This document shows positions 22,318-33,549 of a stretch of 64,000 nt of DNA, one piece after another. The notes under the pieces were generated by a model. That model was not told the DNA's origin. It worked only from the letters and a program-made list of their open reading frames with translations, and ran no database searches. Where the stretch lies: positions 6,202,501 through 6,266,500 of the forward strand of contig NC_084934.1 of NCBI RefSeq assembly GCF_958298935.1, written 5' to 3'. The DNA is from Phragmites australis. Taxonomy: Eukaryota; Streptophyta; Magnoliopsida; Poales; Poaceae. The position numbers were made by a program, and so were the translations under genes. How positions within the stretch are numbered: position 1 is the first letter of the stretch; each line of letters starts with the position of its first letter.

Positions 22318-24736
22318 CCGCGGTGGCGAGTTCTTGGCAGCGGCGTTCGCGGACGTATGTGAGCAAGCAGGCATTCAGAGGCACCTCACTGCACCCTACA
22401 CACCACAACAGAATGGTGTTGTAGAGCGCAGGAATCGGACGGTGATGGAGATGGCGCGGTCACTGTTGAAGAGTATGAGTGTTCCTGGCAAGTACTGGGG
22501 GGAAGCAGTGAGGCATGCCGTCTACCTGTTGAACCGTCTTCCAACGAAAGCAATAGGGGAGTGCACCCCATTCGAGGCCTGGAACGGGAGGAGGCCTCAC
22601 CTGGGGCACCTGCGTGTGTTTGGGTGTTTGGCACATGTCAAGCCGGCAACGCCGCACATGAAGAAACTAGATGACAGAAGCCAGCAGATGGTCTATTTCG
22701 GCGTTGAAGATGGATGCAAGGCGCACAGGCTGCTCGATCCACGTCGCGGCAAGATTGTCGTAAGTCGCGATGTAATTTTTGAAGAAAGTTTGGAGTGGAA
22801 TTGGTGTGCAGATGTGGGTGCTGGAGAATCAGCAAAGTTCCATGTTGAAGAAGGCCCTCACTCAAACCCCTCAGTGTGGTCATCTAGTGGAGAACCAGCA
22901 AACATGCAGGAGCCAATGGTGCCTCAGCCCAACAGCCTGATAGAGATTGCAGATTCAGGGAGAGTACCATTCATGGCGTCACCCTCTTCACCAGCCACTC
23001 CGGTGCAGATGCCATCACCCGGATCATCGACAAATGAGCCGCCCGAGGAGCAGGAGGCTTCTGGGTCGACCAACACCTGTAGTTCAGATGGAAGGCCACT
23101 TCGTTTCCGTGGCTTGGATGATCTTTACCAGAATACATCTGAGGTAGAGCTCACTTTTGACTCTGATGGTGAGGCTCTGCTTGCAGAAATAGAAGAGCCA
23201 TCCTGCTACAGCGAGGCAGCAGGGAATCCAGATTGGGAGAAGGCCATGGATAAAGAAATCGAGTCAATCGAGAAAAATGCAACATGGACATTGACCAAGC
23301 TGCCTGCAGGACATAAACCCATTGGTTTAAAATGGGTGTACAAATTGAAGAAAAATTCAGGAGGACAGGTGATCAAGCACAAGGCTAGGTTAGTGGCAAA
23401 AGGGTATGTGCAGAGACAAGGGATTGATTTTGAGGAGGTATTTGCGCCAGTAGCCAGGCTAGATACGGTGCGTCTGATTCTTGCTGTTGCTGCAAACCGC
23501 AGGTGGGAAGTTCATCACTTAGATGTAAAGTCGGCATTTCTGAATGGAGAGCTTGAAGAGGAGGTGTATGTGTCACAGCCGGAAGGGTATACTGTGAAGA
23601 ACAAGGAGCACCTTGTGCTCAGGTTGAGCAAGGCTCTATATGGCCTTCGGCAAGCGCCGCGGGCATGGAATATCAGACTGGACAAGAGTTTGAAAAATCT
23701 TGGTTTCAGAAGATGTGTGCAAGAGCAAGCAGTATACACAAGAGGAGAAGGGGTAGCTGCAGTTATAATTGGGGTTTATGTTGATGACCTCATTGTCACA
23801 GGGCATGATCCAAATGAGATTGAAGTTTTCAAGCAACAAATGACAACTGAATTTGATATGAGTGATTTGGGCTTGTTGTCATTTTATCTTGGAATTGAGG
23901 TGTCCCAGCAGGAGGACTGTCTGACAATCAAGCAGACTGGATATGCAGTGAAAGTGCTAAAGCAGTTCGGGATGATAGACTGTAATTCAACAAAATACCC
24001 AATGGAGCAGAGAGCAAGGCTGCACAAAGATCTTGCTGGGCAGCCTGTAGATGCTACTGAGTACAGACAAGTGATAGGCTGTCTCAGGTACTTACTCCAC
24101 ACACGCCCAGATCTTTCTTTCTGTGTTGGAGTGGTGAGCAGGTTCATGGAGAGGCCAACAGTGATGCATATGAATGCAGTGAAGCAAATCCTTAGGTATC
24201 TCAAGGGTACTATTAACTTTGGTCTGGTTTATGCACAAGGGAGGAAAGAAGAACTGTCAGGGTATACTGACAGTGATTTGGCCGGTGATCTGGATGACAG
24301 AAAAAGCACTGGAGGCATGGCATTCTATTTTTGTGAAAATTTGGTGTCATGGACTTCACAAAAGCAGAAGACTGTGGCTCTGTCATCTTGTGAAGCTGAG
24401 TTCATGGCAGCTACTGCAGCAGCAGTTCATGCACTTTGGCTCAGAAGCCTGTTGGGGGAGATCACAGGAGTGAAACCTGACAAGGTGAGGCTTTATGTTG
24501 ACAATAATTCAGCAATAGCACTGATGAAGAACCCAGTATTCCATGGTAGAAGTAAGCACATCGATACGAAGTATCACTTCATCAGACAGTGCATTGAAGA
24601 AGGAAGCATTGAAGTTCAGCGAGTTTGTACTGAAGAGCAAAGAGCAGATGCTCTGACGAAAGCACTGTCAGCAGTAAAGCTTGCAACAATGCGACATCTG
24701 CTTGGTGTTCGTGATCTGGGGCCACATCAGGATTAG
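22270..24736 (+). CDS. Copia A integrase C part, reverse transcriptase and RNase H
   Basis: This is the third frame of the polyprotein. It starts in the integrase core (LRFDRGGEF, then TAPYTPQQNGVVERRNR), continues through the GKY-type C part and the linker to the RT. RT motifs are KHKARLVAKGYVQRQGIDF, LDVKSAFLNGELEEEVYV, ALYGLRQAPRAW and the catalytic YVDD at 23777-23788. RNase H follows with YTDSDLAGDLDDRKSTGG, LSSCEAEFMA and NPVFHGRSKHID. It ends at a stop (24734-24736) beside the polypurine tract. No in-frame stop occurs in these 2.4 kb, consistent with recent activity. Confidence 0.93.
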
Positions 24737-24745
24737 AGGGGAGAA

Positions 24746-25130
24746 TGTTGGATTTAATCATGAATGTGGCCCGTTGGCATGCTAGTCGTTGGCGTGGAGT
24801 CAGTAGGGAGAGCGCGTCGTCAGGAGTTCAATCAGGAAGTGGCCACGGCGAGAGCGCCGGGCATGCGTGAGTGCGTGGTCAAAAATAACATGCGGTGTGC
24901 ATAAGTTTGTTTCCGTTTTTAGTGGATCGTGAGATTCCATGATCCGGTTCTGCTGCTAGTATAAGTAGCATTCAGTTGTATTTCGTATTGTATGACATCA
25001 ATTATTATTCAACAGAAGAAAGTAGCTCTGTCCACCCAGAAAAACTTGATTGTTCTGTTCTTGTCGATTCCTGCTATTGTTGTGTCCTCTTTGCTGCAGA
25101 AGCTTGCGATCCTGTGGCTGTGTCCTAACA
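24746..25130 (+). repeat. Copia A 3' LTR (385 bp)
   Basis: It follows the purine tract AGAGGGGAGAA (24735-24745) and ends CCTAACA. Compared with the 5' LTR it has a 3-bp TAG insertion and two substitutions by direct reading. Confidence 0.96.
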
Positions 25131-25138
25131 CAGAGAAC

Positions 25139-25562
25139 CTTTACAGTACACCATGATACTAAATGGTGAAGAGTATCATTGTTGTGATCCAACCGTCCAT
25201 TTTAGTAGGTATTATTGTAATTATCTTGGTACCCTTAGGGGTAATTACGTCATTGACTGATCGGACTTCGGACCTTCGTCACCCATACCAGCCGACGGAG
25301 AGTGAAAACCCTAATAAATGAAATGAACAGAACAAGTGAAAGCTTATCCGAGGAATAAACTAACATTTCGACCTTCCCTAATTAAATATATAATTTACAA
25401 GTTTATCATGGTTTTTTTGTTTCCAATTCTACCCTTATGATACCCATGATACTCTTTAATGATACCTATGATACTGATGGGTGATAGAGTATCATTGGGT
25501 CAATCTAAACCACCGGATGAAGAAAATGGACGGTATGCACTCATTTAGGTGTACCGTAAAAG
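25139..25562. mobile_element. MITE-like element (about 424 bp)
   Basis: The ends CTTTACAGTACACC (25139-25152) and, inverted, CTTTTACGGTACACC (25562-25548) match with one gap or mismatch. The pairing extends loosely inward: CCGTCCATTTT occurs near both ends. GAGTATCATTG occurs twice inside. No coding frame is present. I could not settle the target-site duplication, partly because Copia A sits against the left end. Confidence 0.5.
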
Positions 25563-25941
25563 TCTTCTAGGAATATTTGGTAGAAGTTTAGCTAAAATCT
25601 GTAGCGAATTTCAACCAAGTCCACCTTATCCAAACAGGAGGTGAAACAAGGTGGTGGCATTTATAAATCAGAAGCAACCCTTCACATAGATTTGCACATT
25701 GAAGCTGAATGAAATTAGCCCAACCTCAGTTATTAGTTTCCTCAGTTGTTTGATATTTCTGAATTTCTGCCATCGCCACCACCACCACTACTAATACGAA
25801 TTTGTGAAGCAAATTCCCAGTGACATTGGTATGAAAATACATCAAATGAAATATTTTTTAGAGGAATGCCACCTTCAATAATAGTTATAATAGTATTATT
25901 ATTGGGATGGGCCTTGAATACTTAATTAACACAGTGGGTAA
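25563..25941. other. no gene seen
   Basis: AT-rich spacer without coding character. Confidence 0.5.
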
Positions 25942-26111
25942 GAGCATCTCTAAAAGATGTCCAATATAACTCTCTATAGTTAAATTAAAAATTTTGTCAT
26001 AAAAATCATCTTCTACAGATATCTTATATGGCTCCCTAATGCCTAATATCCCCTTAATCCTAGCTAAAAATAGGAAACTAGCCGGACTCCCAATCTCACC
26101 ACGGACCCACC

Positions 26112-26183
26112 AACAACGTCGTCCTCGACCTCCCGACCCTCCGCTTCCTCAGCCTTCGCTTCAACGACTTCGAGGGTGGCGTG
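26112..26183 (+). pseudogene. possible LRR-extensin gene fragment
   Basis: The plus frame reads NNVVLDLPTLRFLSLRFNDF then EGGV before a stop at 26187. The LPxLxFLxLRFNxFEG pattern is characteristic of the leucine-rich repeats of LRX-type cell-wall proteins. At 24 codons it is too short for certainty. Confidence 0.4.
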
Positions 26184-26300
26184 CTCTAGCAGCTCAGTCC
26201 GGAGGCGTAACTCCCTCTCCTTCAGCTCGTCAATGAGGTGGACGAGCTCCTCGACCTCAGGTGTGGCTGGACGACCTCCACCGCGGCGTCTCTGGCTGCT
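26181..26300 (-). pseudogene. possible CHUP1-like coiled-coil gene fragment
   Basis: The minus frame reads TPEVEELVHLIDELKERELR then LRTELLEH, resembling the coiled-coil start of CHUP1-like actin/chloroplast-positioning proteins (PEIEELRxLVxELxEREVxLExELLE). The match stops at 26181, exactly where the opposite-strand LRR fragment begins, as expected at a junction of two captured pieces. The family call is from memory of the motif. Confidence 0.4.
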
Positions 26301-26496
26301 AGGTCATCGCCGTCGACTTCGGCAACTGACATTGAGAGGAGGATCTAGGCGTCGCCGTGCTCCGCTGGAAGCCCATGACCGCCTTGACGCGGCCAGCCAC
26401 CATGCCTGCAGCCGGACGCAGTGCTTGCTTGCTGTCGAATACGAAATGGATGACTAGGATTGCGCCACAGACATCGCCGTGTTGTGCGCTCGTGCT

Positions 26497-26498
<2 letters not shown>

Positions 26499-26564
<66 letters not shown>
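26499..26564. repeat. (TC)33 microsatellite
   Basis: An uninterrupted TC dinucleotide tract of 66 bp inside the Harbinger-like element. It produces false Ser-Leu and Arg-Glu frames. Confidence 0.98.
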
Positions 26565-26567
<3 letters not shown>

Positions 26568-26846
26568 TAGGATTTCTCTTCCTCTGCAGCTCGCTGGAGC
26601 CATCGCCTCGTCCACGCCGAGTATTGCTATGTTTGCTTGTGAAAAGGAAAAGGAGAGAGATAGAGGAAACATAGAGATGATGGGTGGGATTCATCTGTCG
26701 GTGATATATATGAAGAAATATAGAGAATTGTGCGTTAGGAGTTTATTAGAGAGGAAGGAGATTTATAAAAGAAATATTATTAGAAAGGCTCCTTATACGA
26801 GGATATATGAATTGAGTTTTAGAAAGTTTTTTTAAAGATGCTCTAA

Positions 26847-27797
26847 CACATTCACCTTCTCTCGGCAGGGCCCATGTTAGGTTTGGGCCTTCAACGACGA
26901 TGACATAAAAAGTGGACTCATTCTTTGAGGGCTTTAACGTTCCAATGGCGAAATGCAGGAAAACACACTCTTTTTGTTGGTCGTTTATGGAGCCAGGATC
27001 ACAGAACATGTTGTGCTTAAGTAGGACTTGTTTGAATAGTCCGGGATCCAACTTGATTAAGATCAAGAAGCTTTTTACGGTCCTCTAAAAAATTCTACTG
27101 CCGGTACCTCCCAATTCTACTATCAGTACATTTTAATTCACCATGAAGTACTAAAATATGGCTGACTACCATGGTGCCTCTCGGTACCGCTCCAAGGACT
27201 TAAAAAAAAAACATCCAAGAGAGTATCACAAGCCACACAATGGTCTAACCATGTCCCAAACTCCCAATGCCAAAGTAAACAAGTTTATTATTCCACACTT
27301 CCTACTGCTCAGTTGACTGAAATCACGCCTCGGTGAGCTTTTGAACGCTGCTGGAGAAGAATAGATGGTGAGGTTATGGAAGGGGTTAGGATTCGGAATG
27401 GGTTCATCAGGTGCTGTGCTTAGAGTGATGGCCTTGGAGGCGGGTGATGGAGGATGTCCCGTGGGCGGTGTCGGGTGTCGGACAACGAAGTGGTTAGTGC
27501 GGCGGTGGGTGTGTGTTCAGTGGCAGGACGCCGTCGGAGATAACTGGAGTTGGGCGGCGTGGGGGAGCGTGTCACGACGTCGTGGTAGGAAGAAACACTC
27601 AGAGCTGGGAGAAAGAAATACGGGAAGATGATGAACGATACCTGCTCGATTTTAGACTGTTAGATTGGAATGGGACGTCTGCTGTTCGTCGACCGTTTTT
27701 TTTAAGAAACAGTCACCTGAAGTATAGCAATACCCTTGTTATTGAGGCCACATTAGTACCATCTATCTCTACTGTAACATGTTGATCTACTATTTAG
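26847..27797. other. no gene seen, next to the NPF 3' end
   Basis: No supportable coding region. Short GC-rich frames near 27365-27631 have no recognisable domain. Confidence 0.5.
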
Positions 27798-28266
27798 CTA
27801 GCCAGCCCGCTGGTGTTCTTCCTCCTCAACACCATCTCCTACCACTGACCTTGCCAGCCATTGATCGATTCCGTACGCACCCAACCATTTCGCGCATGCA
27901 GAGGAACACGAAGAAGTTGACCTCGCCAATGAAGCCGATGAGGAGGTAGAAGCAGTACAGCCTCCCCCTGTTGAGGTCCTCGGCGAGCCACCCGTCGTCG
28001 CCACTCGCCATGGGCGGGGACGCGGGGTCGGCTGTCGTCCGGTGCACGACGCTGACCAGCAGCCTGCTGAGGTAGCTGGACAGTGCCAGGTCGCTGAAGA
28101 GGAGCGAGACAGCGACGCTACGCATGTTCTCCGGGAACTGATTGTAGTCGAACTCCATCTGGCTTGCTAGCTTGAACGCCTCCGAGAGACCCAGCATTGC
28201 GAGCTGAGGCACCAGCTAGAATGCTGACGCCGGTGAGACGCGGTTGCGGGACAGCGACCCGCCGTT

Positions 28267-28608
28267 TGTTGGCCGGAACGGCCGCTGTTGTCTGTTGTCG
28301 AATAAGCAACAGTACACACTCGCGAACACGATGAACACTCAGATTTTGGTGCTACGTAAAACCGGCAGCGTTTTCCTGTTTTTTTCATCTGATATTTAAA
28401 CGAACACAAAGAAGATCATGGCAGCTATTCTGCCAGAACGAGCGGCACGTCCGCAATGACTGGCCACGGCGCTCTAGACTCGCTCTGCCTCACGATGCAG
28501 CACGGCAGGAGCGTAAGACCCAGGCAAACTTCAACAACCTGAGCATGCCGCCTAACTTAGGAAACAACAATATTGGTAAATAAACTAAACAAGCTCGATT
28601 ACCTAACA
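28267..28608 (-). repeat. Copia B 3' LTR (342 bp)
   Basis: TGTTGGCCGG...CCTAACA. The complement of its purine tract (TTACTCCCCCTA) follows on the plus strand. Confidence 0.95.
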
Positions 28609-28620
28609 TTACTCCCCCTA

Positions 28621-29213
28621 ATCTAGTTGTCGAGGATGTTGACGACGCCGATCTTCGAGCACAGGTGCAGGAACCTGACCCGACCAAGTGATTTTGTAAG
28701 TATGTCCGCTAGCTGATCGTCAGTGTGGATCTTCTGGGCGATGACTTCACCGCCCTCGACGCACTCCCTGATGAAGTGAAAGTGCGTCTTGATGTGCTTG
28801 CTCCGGCCATGGAACACCGGATTTTTGCACAACTGGATAGCTGATTGGTTGTCGATGAAAATGGTGGCGACGCTCGCTGCCTTCTCGTAGAAGCGCCCAA
28901 GCAGACGCCCAAGCCAGAGACCTTGGAAGGCTGCTGTTGACGCTGCAATGTACTCCGCTTCGCATTACGACAGCGCCACCACCGGCTGCTTCTGGGATTG
29001 CCATGCCACTGGTGTGTTCCCAAGACAAAACTGAACGTCGGTGGTGCTTTTGCAATCATCCACATCTCCGGCCATGTCCGCGTCGTTGTACCCCTTGAGC
29101 TTGATCTCACATTCACCCTTGGTGTAGCTCAAGCCGTAGTGTAGTGTGCCCGCAATGTACCGAAGAATGTGCTTGACGGCTCTGAGATGCTCCGTCGTTG
29201 GATTCGCCATGAA
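28621..29213 (-). pseudogene. Copia B RNase H
   Basis: The minus-strand reading gives FMANPTTEHLRAVKHILRYI, then YNDADMAGDVDDCKSTTD, a stop near 28965 just before CEAEY, then NPVFHGRSKHIKTHFHFIRE and DQLADILTKSLG, ending at 28623-28625. This is the Copia RNase H and its C-terminal tail. The upstream edge at about 29213 is joined directly, out of frame, to an early RT motif. Confidence 0.9.
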
Positions 29214-30630
29214 ACACCTCCTCGGCAAGGTCCCCATTCAGGAACACCGACTTCACGTCGAGATGGTGCACCGCCCACTCCTCGTGCCCCGCGACGGCCA
29301 CCAGAGCGCGCACCGAGTCGAGCCTTGCCACTGGAGCGAACACTTCATCAAAGTCGATGCCGGCGCGTTGCACGTACCCTTTTGCCATGAGCTGTGCCTT
29401 GTGATGGATCACCGCCCCGCTTGCATCCTTCTTGAGCTTGAACACCCATTTCAGACCGATCGGGCGGTGACCCGCAGGGAGATCCACCAGCCTCCATGTA
29501 CCATTGTCGATGATGGCCGCCAGCTCCTCCTCCATTGCTGCTCGCCACGCCGGGTCACCATTCGCCTCCTCGAACGTGTTTGGCTCCTCGGACGCGGCAA
29601 GCAGGAGCTCATCCAGGTCCAGCTCCCGTGGCTCGAAGGTGTTGATGCAGTCCGCCACCGTGCGGTATCGACGTGGCGCTCCTTCATCGTCCAGGTCAAC
29701 CCCAGACGGTATATTTGACGGCGGTGAGACGAACTTGTTGTGGCCGCCGTCCTATGCATGCGTGCCAGCCACCAGAGTACGTGGCTCCTCCACGTCTAGT
29801 GCAGCGTGTTGGGAGGCCGCAAGGGATACAGGCGCCTCCGGCTCGCCTCCACCTGAGAGCGCATTCACCGTGTATTCAACAGTGAACGTCTCAGGTGCCG
29901 CGCTCTCACTAGAGTCTACCCAGTTCCACCCTTTGGCCTCATCGAAGACGATGTCGCGGGTGATGTGCAGCCGGCCGTTCACCGGGTCGTACACGCGATA
30001 GCCTTTAGATCCCGGCTCGTACCCCAAGAACACCATATTGGTGCTCCTGTCATCAAGCTTCTTGGCATGCGAGGAGGTCACCTTCACGTGCGCGATGCAG
30101 CCGAATGTGCGCATGAAGTGAACCGCCGGCTTTTCACCATGCCATGCTTCATACGGCATTATGCCGTGCACAGCTTTCGTAGGCGACTTGTTCAGGATGA
30201 AAACAGCAGTGCTCACCGCCTCCCCCCAGAACGTGCTCAGCATCGCCTTGGCCTTGAGGAGACACCACACCATGGCCATCACCATCTGGTTCCTGTGCTC
30301 CACGACGCCATTCTGTTAGGGAGAATATGGTGCCGTGATCTGCCACTGTATGCCCTTCTTTGCGTAGTACTCGCCAAAGGTGGCTAAGGTGAACTCTCCA
30401 CCCTGATCTGTGCACAGTGCATGCAGCTTGCGCCCCGTCTCCACCTCGACGCCAGCCTGGAACTTCTTGATCGCGCCGACTACCTCGTCCTTGCTCGACA
30501 GAAGCACCAGCCACATGTATCGGCTGGCGTCGTCGATGAGGAGGAAGTAGCTCCGTCCGCCGTGTGTCACCGGGGTGACCGGGCCGCATAGATCACCATG
30601 TACGAGATCGAGCCACCTCATCACTGTTTA
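29213..30630 (-). pseudogene. Copia B integrase core and truncated RT
   Basis: From 30624 the frame has HGDLCGPVTPVTHGGRSYFL, LIDDASRYMW and CTDQGGEF (integrase core). A TAA near 30314 sits in the SPxQNGV motif. ERNQ-type integrase tail and VFDEAKGWNW follow. The RT begins with WRLVDLPAGHRPIGLKWVFK, KAQLMAKGYVQRAGIDFDEV and VFLNGDLAEEVF, then stops at the deletion junction. The YVDD block and the LYGLRQ motif are absent. Confidence 0.9.
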
Positions 30631-31044
30631 CTAGCCAGGCATGCATTGCACAGCTGATCAACGTGATCTAGCTGCGGCAGACCGCGAACCATCCTGCCAC
30701 GACCGAGCTTCCGGAGCGCGTCGAAGCCGAGATGACCGAACCGCTCGCCACAGCGCCACACGTCATCATCCAAGAGCGAGATAGGCTGGGCGATGGTGAG
30801 CGTGATCTTATAAAGGCGGTTCTACGAGCGATGAACCTTGGCGAGTAGCTCCTTCTGCAGATCGCGCACCCATAGGACCCCATCTTCTATCAGCACCTGG
30901 CACCCAAACTCATCAAGTTGGCCCAGGCTGACGATGTTGCTACGTAGCCATGGAATGTAGTAGATGTCGGTCAGCATGCGATGGCCACCCCATCGCGCTG
31001 AGAAGATGATCGTGCCGCGCCCGATGATGTCCACCACGGAGCCG

Positions 31045-32328
31045 TCACCGAATTTCACCATGCCGGTGATGCCGCGATCCAACTCGGAGAAGGCGGCACT
31101 GTTGATCGGTCATGTGATTCGATGTGCCCATGTCGAGGTACCAGACATCGTGTTCCTGCTCAAGATCGTCGGTGTCGCCCAGATGCACCGTGGCGCGCTC
31201 CTCGTTGAGGTAGACTCGGTCGCCCACGGCCGCCACCTCATTACGCGCTGGAGAGCCGTTCACCAGAGGGGTGATCGACGCCACCTGGGCCATCATGAGA
31301 GCTGGCTCATCCTCATCATCCTCCTGTGCCTGGACCAGGTTCACTGCCTCGTCGCACTTCCTCTTCCTGCAATCACACTCCCAGTGCCCATACTTCTTGC
31401 AGTAGTGGCACTGGTCCTTGTTGGTGGTCTTGAGGGGCGCATCACGTCCCCGACTCGGTTGTGACGAGCCAGAGCGCGATGTGCCTGAGCTGCCGCTTGA
31501 ACCGTCGCCACCGTTGTTGCCGCCGCCACCACGCACGGCCTCCTTCTCCCTCTGCCGCATGCGACAGATCATCTCCTCCTCCTTGGTGGAGAGGAGTAGC
31601 CGTGATCCTAGCTCGGCAGCCACCTTTCGCGCCTCGTGCCTCTGCTCGACGGCGCGTAGTCGCCCTGTCACCTCCTCGACAGACATCGTCCTGACGTCCA
31701 GCAACATCTCGATGGAGATCGCGACCTGCTCGAACCGCTTGGGGACGACCTGTAGCATCTTGCACACGACCTCCTTTTCTTCGATGGTGTTGCCGAGGAG
31801 ACGCAGGTTGTTGATGAGGCCGGAGATGCGCATATAGAAGTCATCGACAGTCTCTCCCTCCTTGAAGAAGAGGTTGTTGAAATCGCGCCACAGCTTCTGG
31901 GCATTCGCCTCACGAACGCGATTGACGCCCATCCGCATGACCCTGATCGCCTCCCACGCCTCCTTGGCCATGGGCTTCCTCCCGATGGTGGTCAGCATCT
32001 TCGACGGGACTGAGCGGGCGATCGCCGCTAGCGCCAACCGATCCTCACTGTACTCCACGGCGCCGGGGTCGATTGCTGCCCACAGGCCTTGCGCCTGCAG
32101 GTTGATGCTCATCAAGAGCTCCCACTCTGGGTAGTTGGTCTTGGTCAGCATCGGGTACTGGGTGGAACCCGATGCCTCCTTGACGGTGTGGTGGACGACG
32201 ATCGGCAGCTCCCACTGCGCGCGCCCATGACTATGCCCGCGCCCGCGCCTCCGTGTTGACGGTGGTGATGGCGATCGTCGCCGCTCACTCACCGGCGCAC
32301 TGTCGCGGCATGGTGGTGTCTCAGACAT
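31045..32328 (-). pseudogene. Copia B gag and protease start
   Basis: The ATG at 32328 opens MSETPPCRDSAPVSERRRSP. The gag domain follows (KTNYPEWELLMSINLQAQGL, then KEAWEAIRVMRMGVNRVREA), then the CCHC knuckle CHYCKKYGHWECDC and the protease site WYLDMGTSNHMT. The usual Gly-Ala after Asp-x has become Gly-Thr. The frame is intact from 32328 until a frameshift near 31100, after which FGDGSVVDIIGRGT continues in another frame (31082-30822). Confidence 0.9.
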
Positions 32329-32350
32329 CGCCCAGCCCTCGCCGAACCTG

Positions 32351-32364
32351 GCTCTGAATACCAA
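32351..32364 (-). other. Copia B primer-binding site
   Basis: On the minus strand just inside the LTR the sequence reads TTGGTATTCAGAGC, the initiator-Met primer site with one change. Confidence 0.75.
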
Positions 32365-32365
32365 T

Positions 32366-32707
32366 TGTTGGCCGGAATAGCCGTTGTTGTCTGTTGTCGA
32401 ATAAGAAATAGTACACACTCGTGAACACGATGAACACTCAGATTTTGGTGCTACGTAAAACCTGCAGCGTTTTCCTATTTTTTTCATCTGATATTTAAAC
32501 GAACACAAAGAAGATCATGGCAGCTATTCTGCCGGAACGAGCGGCACGTCCGCAACAACTGGCCACAACGCGCTAGACTCGCTCTGCCTCACGACGCAGC
32601 GTGGCAAGAGCGTAAGACCCAGGCAAATTCCAACAACCTGAGCATGCCGCCTAACTTGGGAAACAACAATATTGGTAAATAAACTAAACAAGCTAGATTA
32701 CCTAACA
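32366..32707 (-). repeat. Copia B 5' LTR (342 bp)
   Basis: Same length as the left LTR with about 22 differences by eye. Ends TGTTGG and CTAACA. Confidence 0.95.
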
Positions 32708-33135
32708 CCGTTCACGGCCGCTTGCAGCACGATGAGCTCGCGACAGCGCTGCTCGGCCATGCCTGAGATGAGCATGGCCACCACGGAGAGAACCATGCCA
32801 ACGCCTATGCGCTGGAGCAGCGTGATGCCCTCCTCGCGGCTGGTGACGTTGCGCATTTACGGCACAACGAGGCAGTCATAGACCGGGATCCAGACGGTGA
32901 GCGCGAGCATGGGGAAGATGGTGAACTACACTGGTGGCACCTCGAAGCTGCGGGAGCCGAGGCGACGATTAGACTGGACCGCCTGCAGGACGATGTAGGT
33001 ACGGTGTTGGTCTGCGCAAATGCGATGTAATAGACGATGCAGGTGCCCCACATCGGCAGGATGCGGATGATACACTTGGCCTCCTCCACCTGCTGTAGGC
33101 TGCACAGTCGCCATGGATCCTTGGGCGCGGCCGCC

Positions 33136-33517
33136 TGTTGTGTTAGACATGTCCGGGGTGTATTTATGTGTGTGCGTATGTATTCGCGTATGTGTGCATG
33201 TATTCGTAGCTGTATATGTGCTCAATTGACCAGCGGGAGCTTCGGCCAGCAGAGCGCTATGCAGTTGTGCGTGCGACGATTTCAGAGCTCGTGTGTGAGG
33301 TGGGCGATGAAATCAACAGTGTAACATGTGATCATGTGAAGCCTAAGTGCTATGAATAAAAGAAAAGACCAAAAAGGAGGGGATCAATTTGACCCCCCGA
33401 AAAAACTCTCGCTCTTGCGCTCTCTGAACTTTCAGTCAGCTGAATTCACTGTTCATCGTCTGGCAAGTTCAGAATTGTATGATATTGAGTGAGAGTGAGT
33501 TGATTTCGACTCCAACA
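33136..33517 (+). repeat. Copia D 5' LTR (382 bp)
   Basis: TGTTGTGTTAGACATG...GACTCCAACA, followed two bases later by the primer site TGGTACCAGAGCC (33520-33532). Confidence 0.95.
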
Positions 33518-33549
33518 AGTGGTACCAGAGCCAAGGTCAACCGTCAACG

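Larger units (their letters stand above)
20050..25130 (+). mobile_element. Copia element A, complete and very young (5081 bp)
   Basis: Two LTRs (20050-20431 and 24746-25130) bracket a primer-binding site, gag, protease, integrase, RT, RNase H and a polypurine tract, the Ty1/Copia order. The target-site duplication CAGAG is exact (20045-20049 and 25131-25135). The LTRs differ by two substitutions and one 3-bp gap. Despite its youth, the coding region changes frame twice. Its gag resembles that of Copia C. Confidence 0.97.
25942..26843. mobile_element. Harbinger/Tourist-like DNA transposon carrying gene fragments
   Basis: The ends are GAGCATCTCTAAAAGATG and, inverted, GAGCATCTTTAAAAAAAC. They are flanked by TAA on both sides (25939-25941 and 26844-26846), the 3-bp target duplication of the PIF/Harbinger group. 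No transposase is encoded. The middle is GC-rich, unlike the AT-rich ends, and holds two short protein-like fragments plus a long TC repeat, so it resembles a Pack-type element. Confidence 0.72.
28267..32707 (-). mobile_element. Copia element B, internally deleted (4441 bp)
   Basis: LTRs lie at 28267-28608 and 32366-32707. The target duplication CCGTT is exact (28262-28266 and 32708-32712). On the minus strand the order is LTR, primer site, gag, protease, integrase, partial RT, RNase H, purine tract (rc of 28609-28620), LTR. The catalytic centre of the RT is missing, which explains its short length. LTR divergence is about 22 of 342 by hand count. Confidence 0.95.

Noticed and set aside
26357..26835. 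Ser-Leu and Arg-Glu repeat proteins
   Set aside because: These are translations of the (TC)33 microsatellite.
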